Assembly: GCA_009746045.1 (NCBI GenBank)
Contig: RPFO01000253.1
Location: forward strand, 4,027,832-4,091,831
Direction: 5' to 3'
Source of the DNA: Mesostigma viride
Lineage: Eukaryota > Streptophyta > Mesostigmatophyceae > Mesostigmatales > Mesostigmataceae
DNA: 64,000 bases
This document shows positions 34,141 to 46,018 of this stretch, in pieces. Position 1 is the first letter of the stretch; each line of letters begins with the position of its first letter. Below the pieces are notes generated by a model that saw only the letters and a program-made list of their open reading frames with translations, was not told where the DNA came from and did not search any database. A program made the position numbers and the translations under genes.

Positions 34141-34500
34141 CTACTGAGAAAACTGAGATTTCCTGAGATTTCCTGAGATTTCCTGAGATTTCCTGAGAAA
34201 AAAACTGAGATTTCCTGAGATTTCCTGAGATGTCCTGAGATTTCCTGAGATTTCCTGAGATTTTCCTGAGATTTCCTGAGATTTCCTGAGAAAGTGACCT
34301 GAGATTTCCTGAGATTGGCCTGAGAAAATTGGCTTTTTCTCAGGAAATCTCAGGAAATCTCAGGGCTAAGTGGAAACTGAGATTTTACGTGGACACTGAG
34401 ATTTTTTTTTCTCAGGCTGAAAATCTCAGGGCATTTTCTCAGGCGCTGAAAATCTCAGGGCATTTTCTCAGGCGTTAAAATCTCAGGGCATTTTCTCAGG
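34141..34500. repeat. T1 left subterminal array
   Basis: About 13 tandem copies of CTGAGATTTC-like units (34,141-34,325), then inverted units GAAATCTCAG and GGCATTTTCTCAGGC up to about 34,500. The change of direction gives foldback potential. The matching array is at 39,465-39,800. Confidence 0.92.
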
Positions 34501-34984
34501 CATGCCATTGCCAGAATTAAATGTGTATTCTAACAAGCATAACACCATCATGCAATAAATCCAACAATTCATTAATGAATTAAATACGTTATTAGCACAT
34601 CTTGTGGTATTAGGCGTGGCATTCATGGCATCACGCTGTTTGATAGTAATGAACTTATGTTTCATTGTGGCATTCTGTGACTCATCATTTCAATACCATC
34701 AAAATATAAAACATCGACTCAAAACTGCTCTCATCCTATTTCTGGATTGCTAGCTGATGGCTCATGGCCATATAACAGCTGGCATGCCAGAGCCCAGCAA
34801 CGGTGGTTTCACTCAATATTGATGTGTACGTCTTCTCGTCGAGCTTGTATGCTCCACGATCTGCATCAAGTCATCCCCCAAAGAAAGAAAGCATACAGAA
34901 AGCAAGGAGTTAAATTTACAAACATGATAATAATGCCATATGCAACATGATATTCCAAGAATGATATAGAAGGCGGGCATGCTG

Positions 34985-36125
34985 CCATGCATTGCGTGAC
35001 TGCGTGCAGGCGTGCAGCTAGGTGTGCGTGCGTGGGCGAGTGCGTGCAGTTGTGCATGAGTGCGTTTGTGCAGGCGTGCCTTGGCGGGTGGGTTGATGGC
35101 TGTGTGCAGGCGTGCGTGCGTGAGTGGGTGCGTGAGAGTGTGCAGCTATGTGTGCGTGTGCGTGCACTTGTGCATGTGCGCGTTTGTGCAGGCGTGCCTT
35201 GGTGGGTGGGTTGATGGCTGCGTGCATGCGTGCGTGCGAGGGTAGGTGCGTGGGAGTGTGCAGCTAGGTGTGCGTGCGTGCAGTCGGTGGGCGTGGTGAA
35301 GTCTCCGGGGTGTCGCTGTGGACATGGGTGGGGCACTGGACTCGTGGGTGATACCGTTGTGGGAGGTGAATTGGGTGGGTACTCGTGGTCCTGGGTATTG
35401 TAGAGTGTGTGTGTGTGTGTGTGTGTGTGTTGGACTATTGGGGGGACCCCCCCCTTTGGCGGGGGTCATGGGGGACATTGTTATGGGTTGATTATGTAGT
35501 AGTTGTGAGTCGCAGTTGTAGGTAGCTCGTGCGTAGGTCACAGGTTCGTGTGAGGGTTGGGGATGCTTGGGTTGCGTGGGTGGCTTGGGTATGGTACGTA
35601 GGCGGGCTTGCCGGTGGTCGGTGCAGCAGTGTCAGTTATGGTTGAGTGGACAGCTGATTGGTTGCCCCGGAGGCCGGGGTGGATGGTTATGCTTCACGTG
35701 GATGGTGGGGTGGAGTCATCGTATGTTGGGGCAGCGGGGGGCGGGGTGGGCGGGGTGCAGTGGTGTAGGGGAACCTCGTTGTGGGGCGGTAGGTTTGTTT
35801 AGTAGGTGGTTTGTTATGTTGGTGTGGAAGGTGGTGTATGTAATACGGAAGGGTGGTAGTCAGATAGGTTGGTTTGGGGGGACTCAAGGTGGATGGTCGG
35901 GTGGGTCATCGGATGGTTTGGGGGAGGAGGGCGGTGTTACGGTGTTGTGGGGGACCTCAGCGTGGGGGCGAGAGTAGTCCGTAGTCAGGTGGGGATGGAT
36001 AACGGCATGTGGATGTCTGTGACGTATATTTGTGGGTGGGGCGGGTATGGAACAGGCAGGGGAGTGGGGCGAGTGGGAGTTAGCGGGGTGGAGGGTGCTG
36101 GCATTGTGGCGGGATGGTTGGAGGC
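34985..36125. repeat. GT-rich low-complexity region inside T1
   Basis: TGCGTG-rich sequence containing about 2.5 copies of a roughly 120-bp tandem unit (GGCGTGCCTTGG...GTTGATGGCTG, at about 35,080 and 35,200), a (GT)n run at 35,405-35,430, then G/T-rich sequence to about 36,125. Long open frames on both strands follow the composition; none has a domain. Confidence 0.8.
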
Positions 36126-37154
36126 ACACGGACACACGTAATGGCAAGAGTAACTGCATGCATAGCAACATTGGACCAGCTGTTCCTAGAACATCTGCAA
36201 CCCTCAGCATGCAACAACCAACAGCAACTGACAACTGCCGACAGTGACAACGTTAGCAAGATGTGACGCCAAGTCCACTGGAGACCCCGATGTAATTTCA
36301 GGTGGTTCCCAGTCCTGCCGTGTACTTCACTTAATTCGGGGCCGCACACTTCGTTTGGTGCAGCAAGGGCTCGTGGCCGGTATGGTGGTAGCCGGTAGGC
36401 TTGATTGCCATGGATATCCGGCGTGGCGGAGGGGCCGCAGGGAGCGAGGCACCATGGAGGAGGCGATGGAGCGATTGAAGAAATGTAGGCAGTAGCCCGG
36501 TGCCCAGCAGCAGCGGAAGTGGAAATATTGCTTGACGCGGTGCGTGCGGTGGGATGGGTAGGCACTGCCTGCCATCACCCGGACATTTCCTGTTACGGCA
36601 CAGCCCGCAGTCGGCCATATTGGAGCAGACGGGCCTTGCTGCGAATCGAGGGCGTGATATTGCACGGGAAAAATCATGCCGAGAGTCTCAGGGCGTCTCG
36701 CATGGCGACAGCTGCAGCGTGAGGGCCGACAAGCTCGAGATGCAGGTCTCGTCGGTACATGTGGGCCACTGGTGAGGTCGCCAATGTGATGGAGCCCTCT
36801 CCATCGTGCCAGTCGGACATCACTCAACAGCCAACAACGATCTTTTGTGCGACCAGCAGCCTCCGAATTCCCAAGTCCGGACTCCGGACGCAGCGCCCCT
36901 CTCCAACGGACTGCACGCGGAAATTTGAAATTCAGCCCGAAGGGCACGCGCCGCGCCAGAGCTGGCACAGGAAGTGGACGTTGCACGTGAATTGGAGAAC
37001 GCCACCGTGACAAAGACCAAGGCGATAACGGCAGGTACGCAGCCTTGGCAGCGCCATAATTTTACTTGGACACCATGCGCGGTGCTGTAGGCAGCCATAT
37101 ATATATCATTCACAGTGACTCGATGTAAAGTCGGGTGGTGTAATAGCGACATCA

Positions 37155-37187
37155 CCGGGCCCGCTACGTTTTTTGTAGCGGGCCCGG
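37155..37187. other. Perfect 13-bp stem hairpin in T1
   Basis: The arms CCGGGCCCGCTAC (37,155-37,167) and its exact inverse (37,175-37,187) are separated by GTTTTTT. Very stable as RNA or as a cruciform. Function unknown. Confidence 0.9.
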
Positions 37188-37398
37188 CACCAACCAAGTG
37201 ACGTGACTCTGCCAGATGATGATTTGATAACGCAGATGATTTGATAACGCAGTTCAGCATTATCAAACGTGAACGTCAAGCACTCAATCGGCGAGTTTTT
37301 CGTGAGCCAGGAAGCGCTCTTCTCTAGGTATTCCTGTGGTTTCGCAGTTCCCTACATCTTGTGAGGTACATAGGGACAGTTTAGGTGAGAATACCAGG

Positions 37399-37511
<113 letters not shown>

Positions 37512-38329
37512 CACTATCTCACTTTCTCGGTCCAAAAATCAAGCCATCACTCACAAACAGCCACGCGACTGCTGTGCTCTCACGCCGTCTCATTACACAC
37601 AACTGATTTAGGTAATGCAACGTTGTTGGCGCGTCAAGGCGTCGGGTATTCATCTCACTTAAGATCGTTGTGTGTTCCCTTTGCTGCTTTGCTGGATAAC
37701 GCATGTTTCCCTTGCATGCAGGCAATCTACCTAACACAACCATGGCGCACACATCGGCCAGCCCAGCATGGCGGGGAGGGCACCTGCGGACACAGATTTT
37801 GTAGGCTCTGAGCCCTCATCACATCGCTGTAGCACTGGACAGTCTCCTGCGGTAAATTTCTAGAAAGTCGTCCATTAATTTCAGCAATGATCGCTGGGAC
37901 AGCCCTACGCGGATGTTATACTGCATTTGTAAGATGCTTGTGGCTGTGCATCTTGCCCGCCACCCTCGGACTGTGATTGAGTGCACTTCTCCTTCATGTG
38001 TTTTGTCAGTACAGTTTGTCATGCTAATGTAATGCAGAAAACCGCAATTCAGGCAGCAAGGTAGCAGCCATGTTGATTTTGATGATGATGATGATGATGA
38101 CTTGGTTTAGGTGGTCTTTTGAACTTGTTGATTTTAATGAAATAAGTTTACCTGTGCGTGGTGTTGATTTGTCAGTTTGCTACGCCTTTGGTTGTCATGT
38201 TGACGTTTGTCATGTTAACATTTGTGGACATTTTGTCATGTTAACAATTTTTTTGGCCTTCGTTTGTTAACGTCTTGACATTTCTTGACACATCACCTTG
38301 GTTTGTCAGTGTATTGACATTTTTTTCCG

Positions 38330-38910
38330 TGTTGATATGTTGATATTTCAAAGATTGTCAAGGTTTTGTCAACCTTTCAACATTCTGTCAAGGTTTGTCA
38401 AGCCTTTGATGTTATCATGTCAAGCTTTTGTCAAGTTCTGTCAAGGTTTGTCAAGGTCATGTCAGTTGATATGTCAAGAATCTATATTACTAATTTGGCA
38501 ATGTAAGGTAATCCGACACTATTCAGGGCATCACCGAGTACGCGGCCAATCCAGAAGGGGCGGACTGACTGACCACCAATCCGCGCCAAGCGCACGGAAG
38601 AACTGCCAACCAATCCGCGCAAAGCTCCCAGCGAGCGAAGCGAGCGGCCGCTTTAGCGGCCTCCTCTCTGGAGGGCAGCGAAGGAGACCGTCAGTCCGTC
38701 ACGATTCCTCTCCGGAGTGCAGCGAAGGAGTACGCTTCTACGAACTACAGTATGCGTCTACAGCGGGCAGCGGGCAGTCCCTCCATGGTCTCTCTACCGC
38801 CAAAAATTGATTAAATTTTTTTTTTTTTGGCTGTGTGAAGCCAGCGGGTCACACTAGAACTATTTGACAATTCTTGACAAACAATTGTCAAAGTTTGTCA
38901 ACACTCCGTT
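38330..38910. repeat. Clusters of TTGTCAAG motifs flanking a GC-rich repeat in T1
   Basis: Between 38,340 and 38,485 the octamer TTGTCAAG or close variants recur many times. A second cluster, in both orientations, is at 38,862-38,905. Between them (about 38,510-38,861) is GC-rich sequence sharing its right end (CAGCGGGCAGCGGGCAGT, then T-run, GAAGCCAGCGGGTCACAC) with the repeat at 7,846-8,220. This looks like a smaller insertion inside T1. Confidence 0.6.
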
Positions 38911-38933
38911 CCTAGTGTGGCAGCGAGGATGGC

Positions 38934-39349
38934 ATGCCTGCACCAAGGAAGAGGAGGGGTAAGCAGCCTGCAGCAGAAACTGATTCCTCCATCTGCAGCG
39001 GCAGTGATAATGGTAGCCAAGAGGATGTGGCTCCACCTAGCAGCGACAGTGATGACCCATGCAGCTACAATGCGTCTGAACCTGCACGGGGAAGCGTGGA
39101 CGGAGGGGGAGAGGAAGGAGGCAGCCTGCAGCAGAAAATGCTGCTGATTCTGCCCGTGGTGGCGATGGCCGCGAGTATGCGGCTGAACCTACGCGGGGGA
39201 ATCGTGGGCAGAGGGGGAGAGGGGGTAGGCAGCACAAGAATGTGGCTGAACCTAGCCGGGGCGACCTTGCACCAACGAGGAGAAGTGCAAGGGCGTATGG
39301 AAAAGTGAGCTACGCTGAAGCAGATTGTAGCAACTCGTCTAGTGACTGA
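38934..39349 (+). pseudogene. Low-complexity ORF remnant in T1, product unknown
   Basis: Starts MPAPRKRRGKQ and is rich in Ser/Asp. The unit SEPARG / AEPTRG / AEPSRG recurs three times, but the reading frame changes near 39,130, so it is broken. In the second frame it ends YAEADCSNSSSD and a stop near 39,349. It could be the tail of a T1-encoded protein. No domain is recognised. Confidence 0.35.
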
Positions 39350-39464
39350 AATTGATGTTCTTATTAAACTTGAAGAGCTGTACTCCAACTGCACAAGAAA
39401 TTATTATAATTTGTAATCAAAGTGATTTCTGGTTGCGTGGTATGAATGCGATTTCTCTGTGTGC

Positions 39465-39800
39465 ATGAGGTTTCTCAGTTTTTCTCAGGCCTTAAGTTTC
39501 CCAGATATTCTCAGTCTCAGATTTTCTCAGGCAGCAACCTGAGAAAAAACCGGGCGCCTGAGAAATTTCGTTCCTGAGAAAAAAAAATCTCAGGCCAGGC
39601 GACTTTCTCAGGCTGATCTCAGTTTTCTCAGTTTTCTCAGGTGATTTTCTCAGTTTTCCTGAGAAAACTGAGATTTTTCTCAGTTGATCTCAGGAAATCT
39701 CAGGAAATCTCAGGACATCTCAGGAAATCTCAGGAAATCTCAGGCAGCCTTCCTGAGAAAACTGAGAAAACTGAGAAAAACTGAGAAAAATCTCAGATCT
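39465..39800. repeat. T1 right subterminal array
   Basis: Mixed-direction units CTGAGAAAA, TTTTCTCAG and GAAATCTCAG up to the terminal repeat. Mirrors the array at 34,141-34,500. Confidence 0.9.
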
Positions 39801-40934
39801 GAGTTCCTAGTGATGGTCCTCGTATTGGCGGCAGCGCCTGTCACTCGCCCTCACTCGCACCGTGGCTGATGTGTTATTATTATTCCGCCGCACCCGGGCC
39901 GACTTTGTCGCGACCCATGCGGTCTAGATCCCTTCCAGGCCTGCATGGTGGGCCGGCAGCGCTGTTGCTGCGTGTAGTTTTGTGATGTATAGTTAGTTGT
40001 ACCTTGTGCAGCTGGCGTGATCCTTGGATGTCCGTACGTGTCAGCTTACTATTATAATTTCTTCAGGGTTATTCTCCCAGTTATCGGGTTTTTAATTCCT
40101 TCTCTTGCATGCCTATCTCACCTCCGTACTCTATCCTTCTCAATGAATATATATTAAAAATATAATTACTTACAGCAGAGTGAAATCACTCAAACCAAAG
40201 CAAACGCCCAGCTATAAACCTAGTATATACAGAGCCATGTCAAAGCTCTATACTACGATAAGACCAATGGAAACTAACGGGAGGAACCTAATAGAGCCCT
40301 GCTGCACCGCAATATCAGCCCGCGTACGGCGGAGCATGATGTCAGCCATGGGGCCCCCGAGTCAGCGCCACCGACAAGCGCTGACGCCAATATGACGTCC
40401 AGGTCCGCGCCGACCATGGGGCCCGCTGGCCCTCCAGGTCCAGCCGGTCACAACACCGCGAACCCGCCAAATTTTTACATAAATTATTGTCCGGAATTCG
40501 TCCGAGATCTAGATTTTTCCCGCGCCACGACTGATGAAAACGACGAAAACACCCATGGCGGCCGAGCATGAGCTAGCGTTCTGAAACTTGCGTCATTTCA
40601 GGCGCCCGAGGTGTCGAAACAAAGCTTACATCACGAGGAACTCATGGAATTTTTTTGGAACGATATATGGCAAAATTAAGACGAGGGCTTTCAACGGGAC
40701 TAATTTTTTTTTCAGCGCACCAGTTTTCCGCGAAATCCAGATTTCTCGGTGGTACGTGTTTCACGGTCCTGGATACGGGAGGAAACGAAAAACCCGGCAC
40801 GATAGCTCTGCTTGTTCGTTATAATATTCCGGAAAACGTTAGTGTTTTCGTTTTTTGAGTTTCGCTTTTAATTGTCCGGCATTCAGCTAAAATATGATGG
40901 GGGTGCAAATTCCGTCATTTCTTGCGTAAATGCC

Positions 40935-43900
40935 ATGCACGTTTCCACCGACAGATTTTCAGCTTTCCAGGCTATGCCTGACTTCCGGTATTGCCCTGGC
41001 TGCGGCTGCGAGACGAAAGGGCGTGCGGCATGCCCCAGATGCCACCGCCAGGTCGCCGGGTGCTGCGTGGTTCCGCTGAAATCCTACGAATCTGCTGTCA
41101 CGGGCCGTGTGATGAAGGCGATGCACTGGCGACCCGTGGCCAATCGCATCATCAAAGTCGAGCCCTTCCCTGAAGCCGTGTTCGACAGCCTCTATGGAGC
41201 CGCAGGCAAGTGTATTCTAGACAAAACCACCGTCTGGAAAGATTTTCCTGCTCCTACCATCAAGAAAGAGCGTGTCGTCACGAACATCGCGGAAATCGAG
41301 GAAAGGCTTAAAAATGGGCGATTAGATCTGCGTGAGTGGGCGGGGGCGAAGCTTATAAAGACAACGCTTGCTGTCATCGTTCCCCCCATGTCTCTGGAAT
41401 ACTCACAGAGTAGGAATGGGGTGGAAAAACTGACTGTGACTTTCAATTTTGCTGTCCTAAACAGCGCTGGCAACGTCGTTTTCCCCAATGACTATGACTT
41501 TCAGGACATGGCAGAGCAGTGGGGAGAAGTAGATGCTGCTGAAATTGAGAGGCATCCCTCACTTGAGGATGTAGAAGTGGCTAGAGGTGTAGCCTCGACC
41601 ACCAACACCCTCAAGCGGTATGTGGCTAGGAGAGCTCTTCATAGCTGTGGAGCAGCACCTGAGATGCCTGACATCCCCAAAGTGCTTCAGAAAGCCGCTC
41701 AGAAGTTCCTCGACAACAACCCAGTTTTGCATGGGCGTGTTTATCCCGCGCTGCCTGAGGATGGGCTTAGTGATCGCGAGAGTGATGCCAGCACGGGGGG
41801 CACTGAGTCGGCGTGGTCATGGGGTGTTGTGCTGGACATCCGATGAGGGCAGTGCCTCTACTGGCAATGATGTGGAGGTGTTCCCCAAGCCGCACATGTA
41901 CAGCGAGGATGAGAAGGCCGCTGGGCTTGTGTTTAACATGGACTTTGCGTCAAGGCCCCCCCCCAAGGACACAACCCGGACTGATCCCAACGACCCCTAC
42001 TTTGGGTTTAATGATGAGGAGGTGACGTTCCTGGAGGCCAGTGAGAAGATACGAGCATCTACCACGGGGCGTATTGTAAGGCCAAGAAGCACATCACCTC
42101 CACCTTTCACAAGAAGACGCCTGCGCTAGTAAGGTACTTACCCACATTTTGTTGTTAATGTTTTGTGCAATGTGGGCTATTTTCATTTGCATATATACCT
42201 TTCGTGCAGGTTGATAAGCACGTGACACAATTAATGCAGTCTTTCAAGGGATTGAAGGGCTTTCAGAAGACTCACCATGTTAAGCCAAAGGGCGTGCCAG
42301 GTTCTAACACACGCGCGGTTGCCCACTTACATAGCGGTATCGATGTGAGAGACAAGGAGATACAGGCACTGAAAGGCAGTGAGGATGGCTTGCTGGCAAC
42401 CATAGACGTGCTGACGGAACAAGTTAACACCCTGCAGGATAAGCTTGAGAACCAGAAGAGGCCGAGAACAGACGCCTTGCTGCTGCTGCTGCTGCTGCTG
42501 ATGTGGGAGGAGGGGGCGAGGGGGAGCGGCCACAGGGCAAGGAGAATGAGCCGCCACAGCTCGCTCGCAGGGTTGGGCGGCCAAGCACGGGACCTACTGA
42601 TGTATACCGCAGGCCCAAGTGGCAGAGTGGCAGAGTAGCCAGTGCCTTGGACATGGTTGGCTTCAAGGATGAGGAGGAGATGAAGGAGGGGCTGATTGCG
42701 TATACTTGAATGAACACAGGGATGTGCTGAACACAGCAGTAGAGACGCTGGGCATCAGGAAGGAAGTGCAGCTGGAAACGGTGCAGAAGATAGAGGAAGC
42801 CATCACCCCCACTATGGCCCTGGCCTACATGTTGAGGACAGATGAATCAGAGGCTCAATACTGCCTGGGAAGGAACACTCTCAGTTGCAGATGGGATCAG
42901 GCGACGGGCTGCTGGGAACGCATTGAGATAGACAAGGGTGTGCCCCTGCCCCAGTTGCCCTCGCTATACGCTGTCTTGAATGAGAGGAGGAGCAGGCAGG
43001 AGCAGTTTCATATGCAGCAGTCTAACGATGGATTGTGTGTCACGACAGCGATGCGCCCCTCCATGTTGCTCCTCTACATTAGGCAACTACCCACACCCCT
43101 GAGTTAGGTTAAATAGTGCCGGAACCTTTTGCCCACAGAGGCAAATCGGTCCGTCACACTATTTTGCCCGGAATAACCACTTCCGAGCACCCAAGTTAAT
43201 TCGGCCGAATTAACTTGGGTGCTCGGAAGTGGTTATTCCGGGCAAAATAGTGTGACGGACCGATTTGCCTCTGTGGGCAAAAGGTTCCGGCACTATTTAA
43301 CCTAACTAAAACCTGGCCTCGTGGAGGGGGGACGAAGAGCCCGAGACATCCGCCTGGGCCGCTGAGCACGCAAATAATATTGCGCCGGAACTGCCTCAGT
43401 GAGGATTCGAACCCCTGACCTCCAAGGTGCACAGGTTTTAGTTAGGTTAAATAGTGCCGGAACCTTTTGCCCACAGAGGCAAATCGGTCCGTCACACTAT
43501 TTTGCCCGGAATAACCACTTCCGAGCACCCAAGTTAATTCGGCCGAATTAACTTGGGTGCTCGGAAGTGGTTATTCCGGGCAAAATAGTGTTACGGACCG
43601 ATTTGCCTCAGGCGGCAAAAGGTTCCGTCACTATTTAACGTAACTAAAACCCGTGCACCTTGGAGGTCAGGGGTTCGAATCCTCACTGAGGCAGCTCCGG
43701 CGCATTTAGTGGTGCGTGCTCAGCGGCCTAGGCGGATGTCTCGGGCTCTTCGTCCCCCTCCACGAGGCCAGGTTTTAGTTACGTTAAATAGTGACGGGAC
43801 CTTTTGCCGCCTGAGGCAAATCGGTCCGTAACACTATTTTGCCCGGAATAACCACTTCCGAGCACCCAAGTTAATTCGGCCGAATTAACTTGGGTGCTCG

Positions 43901-45363
43901 GAAGTGGTTATTCCGGGCAAAATAGTGTTACGGACCGATTTGCCTCAGGCGGCAAAAGGTTCCGTCACTATTTAACGTAACTCCCTGCCACGCAAAGTTG
44001 GCTATCAGATTCTGGGTGACTCAGCCAGCTATCATCGTGGATGCAAGCAAACCTCGGTTGTTGGCAAGTTTATTCTGCTGGGCATGCAGGCCTGGCCCCC
44101 TCGACTCCCTTCTGGCCCAATCTCCACACTCTCTCCAGGAGCTAGTCATGTATGAAGGCAGTGACAGTGACTACGAGACCCTCAAGATATACCTGCAGAG
44201 GCTCGTTGATGAGCTGCTGGAGCAAGTGTGTTGGTGATTGGCACGCATGAGATGTTGGTGGTCTTCTTGCTGGGGGGTGACCTGGCCTTCTTGCACGCCG
44301 TCCTTGGGTTGAGTGGGTGTTCCCACACCTACCCCTGCGTATTCTGCCAGGTAGCGAAGGGGGACATGCACGACCCTGAGCGCACCTGCGTCCCGAGATC
44401 GCTGGAGACCATGCGGCAGCTTGCCCACGTCTACGACGGGAAGCAGTACCGGTGCCCAGGATGCAAGAAGCTGATCACCTGCGCTGCCGACACCGCCAAA
44501 ACTGCCCCAGCCTCCAACAAGGAACGCCTTGAGTACCAGGTGTGCCACTTTGGGCAGCGTCATGGGCAGCCTCCCCTGCTGCCCATCGACCCCGCGTGGA
44601 TTGTCCCATGCGTGCTCCACCTCCTCCTAAACATCATTTCAGCCCTGCTGTACCACACAGTAATTGCCAACTTACAGAAGGGGCAGGGGGAACAGCTGTA
44701 CCATGTACTAGCGGAAGAAGTGGGGTTGTATGTCAAAGAGGAGCAGATCACAGCGCAAAAGAAAACCTCATTAGCACAGGCCCCGAGCACCCCAGGCTGA
44801 TAGGAAGGGAGTGCCACAAGCTCTTAGAGAAGATTGAGGTGGTGCTGGACGTGGTGGCACCGGGGGGTCACCCACGGCGTGAGGAGCTTGAGCAGCCATG
44901 GATAGATTTCAGCACACTGTGGCATGCCCTGTGTGAAGAGCTGGAGGATGATGGGATTGAAGGCAGCGCTGTCAGGCGTGCCAGGGCCAACAAGGTGGGT
45001 GATGCAGCCGTCAAGCTAGCTAACAGCACACGCTTCGCTACCGCTGACCAGGCGCTCACCACCTACTTTCACATCGCCATAGACCATGTCCCTGATTGCA
45101 TACTGCGCTTTGGCGATCTGAGGCAGTACAGCGGCTCTGCATTAGAGTCACTGCATGCCATCAAGAAGCAGTTTGCGCGGAGACATAGCAACAAAAGCCG
45201 CCCTATCAATACTTCCAAGCGGGTGATGGCATGGGGGCGTGTGGGGCAAGTTTCCGCACTGTGCAACGTTCACCAGGCTGTCAATGCCATTATGCCCAAG
45301 CCCTTGTCTAAGTCTGACAGGCGCAAGAAGCGCAGGATGGAGCAGGACCATGCCTTGAAATGA
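40935..45363 (+). pseudogene. Degenerate DDE-type transposase-like gene of T2
   Basis: Segments in order: 40,935-41,840 starts with a zinc-ribbon-like CPGCGCETKGRAACPRC; 41,850-42,125 is acidic; 42,211-42,470 is coiled-coil-like (LTEQVNTLQDKLENQK); 42,500-43,101, then 43,988-44,140 after the T3 insert, has ILGDSASYHRG; 44,145-44,800 has FLLGGDLAFLHAVLGL, YPCVFC and CPGCKKLITC; 44,800-45,363 has FGDLRQYSGSALESLHAIKK and a basic tail ending at TGA. The Asp of GDSA, the Asp of GGDL and the Glu of LESLH are candidate DDE residues, with a zinc-binding insert between the second and third; this is inference. It is broken by frame changes near 41,840, 42,705, 44,235 and 44,797 and by T3. An intron with acceptor at 42,210 is likely. 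Confidence 0.65.
43102..43982. mobile_element. T3: 881-bp nested palindrome element
   Basis: Three 206-bp hairpins (43,102-43,307, 43,440-43,645, 43,777-43,982), each two 103-bp inverted arms meeting at TCGGCCGA with no loop. The spacer 43,308-43,439 and the spacer 43,646-43,776 are inverse copies, so the whole block is itself a palindrome centred on the middle hairpin. The 5-bp duplication CCCTG flanks it (43,097-43,101 and 43,983-43,987). The termini are AGTTAGGTTAAATAGTG and CACTATTTAACGTAACT. The spacer contains GGTTCGAATCC, a perfect match to a pol III B box. It has no coding capacity and must be moved in trans. Confidence 0.92.
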
Positions 45364-45818
45364 GCATCATGAATGCATGCATGCCAGGGGGCATGTGCCG
45401 GCAGTGGTTATCCTTGCATGTGCCGTCGGTGTACCTCGACAGACTGTCGGCATGGTAGCACATGGCACTCGTGCCTCATAATATACTAATGTTTTATTCA
45501 ATTCAACGGGTGTTTTAATAAAATCACAGCATGTTAGGTCTTTGTTATGAATAGTAATATCAACTGCAGTGGTCCAGTTCCAACATTACTTCACTATGAA
45601 CATGTGGCTGTGTGCATATGCACGGCGAGGTGTATACCTCACATCGTGCGTTATGCTAACATATTGTTCCTTGCATGCATGTAATTGCCCTGAACTTATG
45701 CACGATGTTTGTCCTAATCACTTTCAAGTTGCTTGCAAACATGGAACACAACTTGCCATTTCTTTGGGAGTTTTTGGTAAGTAAATCACATCAAAATTGT
45801 GAAAAAAGAGCCAAAAAT

Positions 45819-46018
45819 GGTGACAAATGCTGGCAAATGTCACCATTTTGGGCACCATATGATCTGAATTTTTGCACATGACTTTTTGGGACCATGTTTC
45901 ATGTGCTGGCATGATGACAATTCAGTTTTGGCGGCATTATGACGTTATTTGGATTAAATATTTATATAAAATGGCCATAAGTGACAAATGCTAGCACTAT
46001 TTTGCTAGCATTTGTCAC
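45819..46018. other. Two related hairpins in T2 3' noncoding DNA
   Basis: 45,819-45,849 pairs ATGGTGACA with TGTCACCAT. 45,981-46,018 has a perfect 15-bp stem GTGACAAATGCTAGC with an 8-nt loop. Both contain TGACAAATGCT. They may be transposase-binding or structural sites near the right end. Confidence 0.8.

Noticed and set aside
36327..37013. 228-codon minus-strand frame inside T1
   Set aside because: No ATG-led conserved domain, no homologous segment elsewhere in the window, and overlapping frames on the other strand; not supported as a T1 transposase.
43308..43776. Genuine tRNA gene in the T3 spacer
   Set aside because: Only box B is convincing; the A-box-like sequence lies on the opposite strand and no acceptor stem pairs.
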